From NCBI GenBank assembly GCA_027306845.1, contig DAHUYY010000074.1, positions 1-6,149 of the forward strand: a DNA stretch of 6,149 nucleotides. Direction: 5' to 3'. This DNA is from Vulcanimicrobiota bacterium (lineage in GTDB: Bacteria > Vulcanimicrobiota > Vulcanimicrobiia > Vulcanimicrobiales > Vulcanimicrobiaceae). The translations under genes and the position numbers were made by a program. The notes below the pieces were generated by a model. It had not been told where the DNA came from and did not search any database. It saw nothing but the letters and a program-made list of their open reading frames with translations. This document shows, one piece after another, positions 1-4,921 of the stretch (within the stretch, counting starts at the first letter, position 1; each line of letters opens with the position of its first letter).

Positions 1-12
1 CGCTGCATCGCC

Positions 13-75
13 GTGCTGTCACGCCGAGTAGCTGTGCTTTCACGCCGAGTAGCTGTGCTGTCACGCCGAGTAGCT
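13..75. repeat. Three tandem 21-bp repeat units
   Basis: Three consecutive 21-bp copies lie at 13-33, 34-54 and 55-75, each of the form GTGCTGTCACGCCGAGTAGC followed by T. The middle copy differs at a single base (CTTTC in place of CTGTC); the outer two are identical. The third copy runs directly into the palindromic element at 58-104, whose left arm is made from the repeat itself. On the minus strand this lies downstream of the transporter stop codon, so it is non-coding sequence at the 3' end of that transcript. It looks like one member of a dispersed, REP-like intergenic family with a variable number of units, but only one site is visible here, so the family status is inference. Confidence 0.85.
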
Positions 76-104
76 GCCGAAGGCAGCGTATCGAGGCGTG
101 ACAG
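58..104 (-). repeat. Palindromic element with UUCG-loop hairpin
   Basis: Read on the minus strand, an outer 10-bp perfect stem (CTGTCACGCC at 104-95 with GGCGTGACAG at 67-58) encloses an inner perfect stem, GCTGC/GCAGC closed by a C-G pair over a TTCG tetraloop (87-73). The cUUCGg tetraloop is a well-known, unusually stable RNA loop. The element lies 46 to 92 bases past the transporter stop codon. It could protect the 3' end of the transporter mRNA or help end transcription, but no T-run follows it, so it is not a classical intrinsic terminator. Its right arm is the last copy of the 21-bp tandem repeat. A dispersed REP-like repeat is the preferred reading. Confidence 0.7.
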
Positions 105-122
105 GGGGCTCGTATTGGCCGT

Positions 123-140
123 TGCCCGTTTGCGCGGGCG
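123..140 (-). other. Small hairpin just after transporter stop
   Basis: The minus strand has GCCCG and CGGGC (139-135 and 128-124) separated by six bases, a 5-bp GC stem starting about 11 bases after the TAG stop of the transporter gene. No T-run follows. It may be part of the 3' end structure together with the larger palindrome at 58-104, or chance pairing in GC-rich DNA. Confidence 0.3.
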
Positions 141-149
141 ATACGCGTT

Positions 150-1442
150 CTAGACGACTGAGGCGACGGTTAACGCACCGACGATGACGACCGTAATCCA
201 GGCAACGATATTGAAGAACAGCGAGTTCGTCCAGGTGCCCATCAATCGTTTGTTATTGACGAGCAGAAGCATCAACACGAGTACGACCGGCAGGAGAGCG
301 CCGTTAAAGACCTGCGAGTAGAAAATAATCGCTAGCAAAGGCGCGCCGGGAACGATCACGGTAAATGCGCCGATAAGAAGCAAGCCGAGGTAGAGGCCGT
401 AGAAAATCTTCGCCTCGCTGAAGCTGCGATCGATGCCACGTTCGAAGCCGAAGGCCTCGCAGACGTAATAGGCAGTTGAGAGCGGTAGAATCGAATCGGT
501 AAAAATTGCGGCGTTGAGCAGGCCGATGGCGAAGAGCAGCGATGCGAAATGCCCGGCGAGGGGCTGAAGGGCGATGGCGACGTCTCCGACTGCATTGACG
601 ACGATCGGGTGCGCGTTGCCGATATTATGAACGTAGATTGTTGCTGCGCAGGCGACGACGATAAAGAAGGCGATGATATCGGTAAAGAGCGCGCCGGATA
701 TTACATCGATGCGCGACGCCGTGTACTGTTCTTTCCTGACCCCCTTATCGACGATTGCCGATTGGATGTAAAACTGCATCCACGGGGAAATCGTGGTGCC
801 GATAATCGCAACCACCATGACGAAATATGCCGTCGTGTGAGAAAAATGCGGGAAGAACGTTTGGTGGATGACATCCTTCCACTGCGGATGCACGATGATG
901 GCGCTGATGACGTACGAAATATAAACGGTGCAGAAGATGAGAAAGATACGTTCGACAATTTTATAGGTACCGCGCGTTACGGTCGTAAAGACGAGCGCGG
1001 CGGCTCCCAACACCATCGCGATGGTAAGGGCCTCGACGTTGACACCCGGGAGCCACGTTGCGAAAATTGGAGCGACCGACGCGATGCCGGCGAACTCCGT
1101 CGCCGTGTTTCCTAAATCGCAGATAACGAAGAGTAGCAGCACGTAAAAGGTAACGCGAACGCCGAAATTCTCGCGGATGAGATCGGCGAGCCCTTTCCCC
1201 GTAACCGCGCCCATGCGAGCGCACATCTCTTGCGTTACCACCAACGCAAGGGTGATCGGGATGAGAATCCAGAGTAGCGAGTATCCGAACTGGGCTCCCG
1301 CTTGGGAATAGGTGAGGATGCCGCCGACATCGTTGTCGGCGTTCGCCGTGATGATTCCCGGGCCGACGACGGAGAGAAACATCAACACCGAACGCCACGT
1401 GGTGCGTCGAGGCACGAGTTGCTTGATCGTGCTGGAGTTCAT
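150..1442 (-). CDS. NRAMP-related divalent metal transporter, probable Mg2+ importer
   Basis: This 430-residue, very hydrophobic protein has the NRAMP/SLC11 fold pattern of about 11 membrane helices. The first helix carries GPGIITANADND (27-38) followed by VGG, and helix 6 carries GTTISPW (215-221). Classical Mn/Fe NRAMPs have DPGN in helix 1 and a Met-Pro-His in helix 6. Here these read D38-V-G-G41 and S219-P-W221, so the metal-binding Asp is kept while the Asn, the soft-metal-selecting Met and the His are lost. NRMT-type Mg2+ transporters are known to lack the Met. TYSQAGAQFGY (44-54) and QEMCARMG (71-78) are further conserved blocks. The ATG at 1442 has GGAG at 1456-1453, a 10-base spacing, and lies just past the riboswitch terminator. 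Expression should rise when Mg2+ is low, through the M-box leader. Family assignment is firm. The Mg2+ substrate is inferred from the leader and the altered site; Mn2+ or another divalent ion remains possible. Confidence 0.93.
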   Translation of the reverse strand: MNSSTIKQLVPRRTTWRSVLMFLSVVGPGIITANADNDVGGILTYSQAGAQFGYSLLWILIPITLALVVTQEMCARMGAVTGKGLADLIRENFGVRVTFYVLLLFVICDLGNTATEFAGIASVAPIFATWLPGVNVEALTIAMVLGAAALVFTTVTRGTYKIVERIFLIFCTVYISYVISAIIVHPQWKDVIHQTFFPHFSHTTAYFVMVVAIIGTTISPWMQFYIQSAIVDKGVRKEQYTASRIDVISGALFTDIIAFFIVVACAATIYVHNIGNAHPIVVNAVGDVAIALQPLAGHFASLLFAIGLLNAAIFTDSILPLSTAYYVCEAFGFERGIDRSFSEAKIFYGLYLGLLLIGAFTVIVPGAPLLAIIFYSQVFNGALLPVVLVLMLLLVNNKRLMGTWTNSLFFNIVAWITVVIVGALTVASVV

Positions 1443-1452
1443 GCGTCGGAGG

Positions 1453-1456
1453 CTCC
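1453..1456 (-). promoter_or_regulatory. Ribosome-binding site of transporter gene
   Basis: GGAG lies ten bases before the ATG at 1442 and after the terminator T-run (1477-1471), so it is transcribed only when the riboswitch allows read-through. This decides the start. A stronger-looking GAGGA before an ATG at 1485 is the loop and arm of the terminator hairpin and leads into another frame. Confidence 0.55.
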
Positions 1457-1470
1457 ATTCGGCGGGCGGT

Positions 1471-1511
1471 AAAAAAATCGGTCATCGTACGTTCCTCGCA
1501 CAACGACCGAC
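1471..1511 (-). terminator. Intrinsic terminator of the M-box leader
   Basis: On the minus strand, CGGTCGTTGTGCG (1509-1497) pairs with CGTACGATGACCG (1491-1479) as 13 bp with three G-U pairs and the loop AGGAA. The T1510-A1478 pair adds one more. Seven T residues (1477-1471) follow at once. This is a textbook Rho-independent terminator placed between an M-box aptamer and the gene it controls. In the known mechanism, Mg2+-bound aptamer lets this hairpin form and transcription stops; at low Mg2+ an alternative pairing takes its 5' arm. I read the pairing directly; the direction of control comes from the family. Confidence 0.9.
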
Positions 1512-1552
1512 GCAAACCGACGCTCGCGCGCCTCGCAGCCCCGACGTTGAGC
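1498..1552 (-). promoter_or_regulatory. Predicted antiterminator pairing
   Basis: GCTCAACG (1552-1545), the end of the conserved M-box 3' strand, can pair with CGTTGTGC (1505-1498), the middle of the terminator 5' arm, with one U-U mismatch. The same AACG (1548-1545) also pairs with CGTT (1689-1686) in helix P1 of the aptamer. The two pairings exclude each other, which is the expected switch: P1 formed with Mg2+ leaves the terminator free, P1 open lets the antiterminator form. The sequence complementarity is seen; the switching is inferred. Confidence 0.6.
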
Positions 1553-1690
1553 TTTAGCACTGCATGCCGTGGGATCGAGTCCCTTCCGCATTAAGCTCCG
1601 CCTTGACTCGACGGTGCCTGGTCACCCATTGGGGTCTCTCGACCTTTCCGGGTAGCGGCCTCTCCAACGTGCAGACGCCTCACCTAACGA
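1545..1690 (-). ncRNA. M-box (ykoK leader) Mg2+ riboswitch aptamer
   Basis: The leader of the transporter gene carries the conserved M-box blocks in the right order on the minus strand: CGTTAGGTGAGGC (1689-1677), GGAGAGGCCGCTACCC in the P2/P3 region (1665-1650), CCAATGGGTGAC (1632-1621), CTTAATGC (1595-1588) and AGTGCTAAAGCTC (1561-1549). These match the Bacillus subtilis mgtE M-box as I remember it nearly base for base in the core. Stems are visible: P1 core CGTT/AACG, GCACCG/CGGAGC (with one A-A mismatch), and GGGA/TCCC. Such RNAs bind several Mg2+ ions and switch off Mg2+ transporter genes when Mg2+ is plentiful. An intrinsic terminator follows 34 bases later. The only gene downstream is the NRAMP-related transporter. 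Exact ends are approximate. Confidence 0.95.
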
Positions 1691-1717
1691 GGAATCCATT
1701 CCTATCCTACCCAGGGC

Positions 1718-1723
1718 TGTCAA
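1718..1723 (-). promoter_or_regulatory. Possible -35 box for riboswitch transcript
   Basis: A perfect TTGACA sits 17 bases past the stop of the upstream gene and about 28 bases before the start of the aptamer, the right place for a promoter of the leader RNA. No good -10 box is found at 16-18 bases; AATGGA (1700-1695) is at 17. The nearby TAGGAT (1709-1704) is too close for standard spacing. Calling it a promoter is therefore tentative, although an M-box leader needs a start point close to here. Confidence 0.4.
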
Positions 1724-1739
1724 GCATGGGCGCTGCCGC

Positions 1740-2585
1740 CTAGCGCGCGAGAAGATCCTTTAGCGCATCGGCGAGTTGCGGATAGCGGAATCGATAGCCC
1801 AGGGCAAGCGTTCGCGTCGGCAGCACGCGCTGTCCGTCGAGTACGACGGTCGCCCCCTCACCGAGGAGGGCATGAAGCGCGAAGGCCGGTACCGGAAGGA
1901 GCGCCGGCCGATGGACCGCTGCTCCAAGCGCTGCGGTGAATGCGGCATTGGTGACCGGTTCGGGTGCCGTTGCATTGAGAATGCCCTCGGCGCCGTCGAT
2001 CGCGGCCAGGTAGATCGCGACCTGGTCCTCGATATGAATCCACGAGAGCCATTGCCGCCCGCTTCCCACGACTCCGCCGAGCCCGAGTTTAAAGATCGGC
2101 AAGAGTTTCGCCAGCGCCCCGCCGTCGAGGCCGAGCACGATGCCGGTGCGCACGAGGCTAACGCGCATGCCGAGGCTCTGCGCGCGGAGCGATCGGCGCT
2201 CCCATTCGGCGCAGAGCTTCCCTAAATAGTCGGTGCCGGCGGGGCTGCTCTCGTCGTAGCTCGCCGATTCGCTGCTACCGTAATAGCCGACCGCCGAAGC
2301 TGCGATGAACGCGCGCGGTCGCGGTTGCCGCGCTTCCAGTGCGGAGAGGAAGGCGGTCGTCGCGGCGATGCGACTATCGGCAAGGCGCGTTTTCACCGCC
2401 GGGCTCCACCGTTGAGCGATCGGCTCGCCGGCAAGATTGACGACAACATCGCAGGCCGCCGCGCGTTCGGCGGCCGCCGCCGGATCGCGCATGCTCGCGA
2501 GCAACACATCGTCTCCGCGTGCGCGTAAGGCCGCCTGCAAATGCTTTCCGATAAATCCGGTTCCGCCTAGGAGTAGTACCCGCAT
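1740..2585 (-). CDS. TIGR01777-family SDR epimerase-like protein (YfcH type)
   Basis: This complete 281-residue protein is an extended short-chain dehydrogenase/reductase of the TIGR01777 group (bacterial YfcH, human SDR39U1), usually close to 300 residues. The N-terminal Rossmann motif GGTGFIG is at 7-13. The group signature NLAGEPI (50-56), then RWS and DSRI (59-73), follows, then SAVGYYG (97-103) in the active-site region, WLSWIHIED (179-187), and a C-terminal DUF1731-like segment (about 226-278). NAD(P) binding is expected; the substrate of this family is unknown, and old annotations as cell-division inhibitor are unreliable. The ATG at 2585 has an ideal GGAGG at 2595-2591. It starts 57 bases after the terpene-synthase gene, same strand, so it may be the last gene of that operon; a reducing or epimerising step on the terpene product is possible but not shown. 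Confidence 0.92.
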   Translation of the reverse strand: MRVLLLGGTGFIGKHLQAALRARGDDVLLASMRDPAAAAERAAACDVVVNLAGEPIAQRWSPAVKTRLADSRIAATTAFLSALEARQPRPRAFIAASAVGYYGSSESASYDESSPAGTDYLGKLCAEWERRSLRAQSLGMRVSLVRTGIVLGLDGGALAKLLPIFKLGLGGVVGSGRQWLSWIHIEDQVAIYLAAIDGAEGILNATAPEPVTNAAFTAALGAAVHRPALLPVPAFALHALLGEGATVVLDGQRVLPTRTLALGYRFRYPQLADALKDLLAR

Positions 2586-2590
2586 TGCAT

Positions 2591-2595
2591 CCTCC
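2591..2595 (-). promoter_or_regulatory. Strong ribosome-binding site for SDR gene
   Basis: GGAGG lies five bases before the ATG at 2585. It is the strongest Shine-Dalgarno in the window and shows that this gene is translated independently, unlike the two overlapping genes upstream. An ATG at 2601 in another frame lies before it and is not used for any recognisable protein. Confidence 0.75.
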
Positions 2596-2610
2596 GATCA
2601 TCTGTGGAAC

Positions 2611-2663
2611 GCGGCGAGCGAGCGGTGAGTTGCAGCGGGCCTCTAACTGGCGGCGAGCGAGCG
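2611..2663. repeat. 14-bp direct repeat across a gene end
   Basis: GCGGCGAGCGAGCG occurs at 2611-2624 and again at 2650-2663, 39 bases apart. The second copy encodes the last residues of the terpene-synthase protein; the first lies in the following intergenic gap. The flanks are unrelated. It may be a small slippage duplication or chance in GC-rich sequence. Confidence 0.5.
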
Positions 2664-3728
2664 TTCGAGGTTTTCGAGCATCGCCTCGGTCTCCGTGGAG
2701 TATCCTTCGCGTTCGATCTTCGGATGTGAAAGATAGAAGAGCGCCATGATGCGCAGCACGAAACGATGCGCTCGCGAATCGGCGAGCCGACGCAATGCGG
2801 CATCGGAATCGGCTGCGAGCCCCGCGAGCCGTTCGCCGATCTCGTCAGGGGCGTCGCTCGCATCGACCAAATTCAAATCGTCGTGTTCTCGGTCTTCCGC
2901 GCGGTCGATAAACGAGTCGAGCAAAACGTGAATGGCCGCGACGTTGGGGAAATAAGAATTATAGGCGGGGGCGACGCTCGCCGGGCCGCTGGAAAGTAGT
3001 GCGAAAAGCGGTGCGTAGACCTGAAATTGCGAGCCGGCCGCCGCGACGAATTCGTTCCATCGTAGGTGCGGATACGCGGCGCGCCGTTCGTCGAACCAAA
3101 GTCGGCATGCGCGACTGCGGTTCTCTGCAGCGCCATGCACCGTGCTCTGCATGCGTGCATAGAGCGATGCTGCTTCTCGAGCGAACGGAACTAAGGCACC
3201 GATGCCCTCGATGCCGCGCAGGCGATCCTGCACGTCGAGAACGAGATCGCGCAGATAGCCGCCATCATCGCCGTGCGGTCCGCAGGCGTAGTAATCGCGC
3301 AGCGGCGCATCCGGATCGCAGGCGTCGGCGATTGCCTGATGGAGCGCGGGAAACGCTTCCGGCGTAATCGTCGGGTGTCGATCGCAGAGGTTGTCGAGGT
3401 AATCGTAAATGCTCTCCAACGGCACGACGACGCCGACATATGCGCGCATCGACGGTTGCGGCAAAAATGTTGCCAGCACTGCAGCGCCGGCAACGTGGTA
3501 GGATTTCATCTCGATGCTCGAGAGTGCTTCTCTTCGCAGCAGCGGGTCGGGAATCGCACGAGCGCGTTTGCGTATGCGTCGCAAGGAGCGTTTTGCCATC
3601 GGGACGACCTGCAAGAGGAAGCGCCCGAGATCGATGGCAAAATGCGAATGTTGAAACAACAACCGGCGGCGAACCGGGCTTCTGAGGACGATACGCGTCG
3701 CCGCGAATATCTCGGCGTTTACCCTCAC
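2643..3728 (-). CDS. DUF2600 / YtpB-like large terpene synthase
   Basis: This 361-residue soluble protein matches the tetraprenyl-beta-curcumene synthase family (B. subtilis YtpB, about 367 residues), now grouped as class IB large terpene synthases. Family blocks occur in order: ARAIPDPLLRREALSSIEMK (56-75), SIYDYLDNLCDR with its Asp-rich site (106-117), DYYACGPHGDDGGYLRDLV (145-163), the W-N-E-F helix (224-227), and YFPNVAAIHVLLDSFIDRAE (259-278) followed by DREHDDLN. The Asp-rich sites should bind Mg2+ and a prenyl diphosphate. YtpB cyclises a C35 substrate; the chain length used here cannot be told. The start is GTG at 3728, whose bases overlap the glcE stop (GTGA), so translation is probably coupled; no clear ribosome site is seen. 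The region from 24 to 55 resembles the YtpB N-terminus, so a start at Met44 would cut too deep. No prenyl diphosphate synthase is next to it in this window. Confidence 0.9.
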   Translation of the reverse strand: MRVNAEIFAATRIVLRSPVRRRLLFQHSHFAIDLGRFLLQVVPMAKRSLRRIRKRARAIPDPLLRREALSSIEMKSYHVAGAAVLATFLPQPSMRAYVGVVVPLESIYDYLDNLCDRHPTITPEAFPALHQAIADACDPDAPLRDYYACGPHGDDGGYLRDLVLDVQDRLRGIEGIGALVPFAREAASLYARMQSTVHGAAENRSRACRLWFDERRAAYPHLRWNEFVAAAGSQFQVYAPLFALLSSGPASVAPAYNSYFPNVAAIHVLLDSFIDRAEDREHDDLNLVDASDAPDEIGERLAGLAADSDAALRRLADSRAHRFVLRIMALFYLSHPKIEREGYSTETEAMLENLERSLAAS

Positions 3729-4921
3729 GAATGTCGGCCGTCGAAAAAAGCTATTCCCGGGTTCAAAATGCCGTGTGGATCGAATCGTGCCTTGAGCGCG
3801 CGCATCTGCGCGAGTGCGTTCGGAAGCAGCCCGAAGCAGTCGAGGCGGTCGTGCCCCTCCCCGCCGCCGGCGAGGATCCGCGCGCGCGGTGCGCGGTCGT
3901 GAAGAGCATCGTCGAGCATGCCGGCCATCTGGGTGAAACTCGCGGCATCGCCGACGGCGCGAAGGGTGACGTCGCCGTTCATAATATCGACGAGCAGATC
4001 GCGTTGCATCTCGAAACGATCGACGACCTCAGCGAGGCTATCGGCGAGCGCAAGTGCGTGCGAGGGCAACGACGGGCTACGATAGCTCAGTGCGTGAACG
4101 CCGGGGAGACGCATCGGAGCATCGAGCAGCCGCGTAAATGAGGCATGCGCGCCGGCATCGAGCAGGCGCGTCTCGGGAATCCCCGCGCGACCGAGTGCTG
4201 CGCGCCAATCTAAGGTCGCGCGTTCGAGCAGTGCGTTCTCACATTCGAGGAGAATCGCGATTCGTCCGTCGTCGCCTGGTTCGCCGTCGACCTCACGCTC
4301 GAAACCGGTACTCCACCAGGCAGCCGCAGGTTCGGGGCGGAGATTTCGTATCTGTGCGAATGCACGTTCGCGCGTTCCGGCCGGGAGTGCGGCAAGAAAC
4401 ATGCGAGCGGAGTCCGGCAGCGGTAGCGTTTTAAAGTTGGCGCGCAACAGGACGGCGAGCGTTCCCATCGATCCGACGAAGAGCCGACTGAGATCGTAGC
4501 CGGCGACGTTTTTTACCACCATGCCGCCGGCGCGTGCGAGCGTTCCGTCGGCGAGTGCGAAACTGCTTCCGATCAGAAGGTCGCGTGGCCTTCCGTAACG
4601 ATGGCGACGCGGCCCGCTCCATGCAGCAGCAAGGATTCCACCAACGCTCGCCTGCGATGCGTCGGGCGCATCGAGGGGCAAAAATTGGCGATGCTCTCGC
4701 AGCGTCTGCTCCATGTGCGCGCCGGTGAGGCCGCATTCAACGCCGATCGTTAAATCGCGTGGTTCGTATTCGAGTATAGCGCGCCGCGAGCGAAGATCGA
4801 TCTCGTCGGCGTCGATAACGCGGCGATGCATGCCGGAAAAAACGCCGCCTCCGCGCAATGTCACCGGGCGTCGGCCCGCCGATGCCTCCGCTAACGCATC
4901 GGATATCGCGGTGTCGTTCAC
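3725..4921 (-). CDS. glcE: Glycolate oxidase FAD-binding subunit GlcE
   Basis: This 398-residue protein is a PCMH-type FAD-binding subunit of the GlcE kind (E. coli GlcE is about 350). Visible FAD-domain motifs are TLRGGGVFSG (21-30), ASVGGILAAAWSGPRRHRYG (91-110), and the GlcE signature GGMVVKNVAGYDLSRLFVG (132-150) followed by SMGTLAVL. The C-terminal cap ends in FDPHGILNPGI (380-390), as in this oxidase group. The His-rich active-site motif found in GlcD is absent, as expected for a partner subunit. With GlcD and the iron-sulfur GlcF, GlcE oxidises glycolate to glyoxylate, passing electrons to the respiratory chain. The start is GTG at 4921, overlapping the glcD stop by four bases (GTGA). 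The gene after it is a terpene synthase, not glcF. Confidence 0.92.
   Translation of the reverse strand: MNDTAISDALAEASAGRRPVTLRGGGVFSGMHRRVIDADEIDLRSRRAILEYEPRDLTIGVECGLTGAHMEQTLREHRQFLPLDAPDASQASVGGILAAAWSGPRRHRYGRPRDLLIGSSFALADGTLARAGGMVVKNVAGYDLSRLFVGSMGTLAVLLRANFKTLPLPDSARMFLAALPAGTRERAFAQIRNLRPEPAAAWWSTGFEREVDGEPGDDGRIAILLECENALLERATLDWRAALGRAGIPETRLLDAGAHASFTRLLDAPMRLPGVHALSYRSPSLPSHALALADSLAEVVDRFEMQRDLLVDIMNGDVTLRAVGDAASFTQMAGMLDDALHDRAPRARILAGGGEGHDRLDCFGLLPNALAQMRALKARFDPHGILNPGIAFFDGRHS

Noticed and set aside
13..75. Tandem repeats considered as a CRISPR array.
   Set aside because: The 21-bp units are directly adjacent with no unique spacers.
1441..1485. An upstream ATG at 1485 with a GAGGA site, which would join the transporter frame if the T-run had six instead of seven T (sequencing error or phase variation).
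   Set aside because: The GAGGA and ATG lie in the loop and arm of the terminator hairpin and the seven T are its tail, so these features are explained. The ATG at 1442 has its own GGAG.
961..1560. A 199-codon minus-strand frame over the transporter gene and riboswitch.
   Set aside because: It runs through the aptamer and terminator and is Arg/His-rich, typical of an out-of-frame shadow of the transporter gene.
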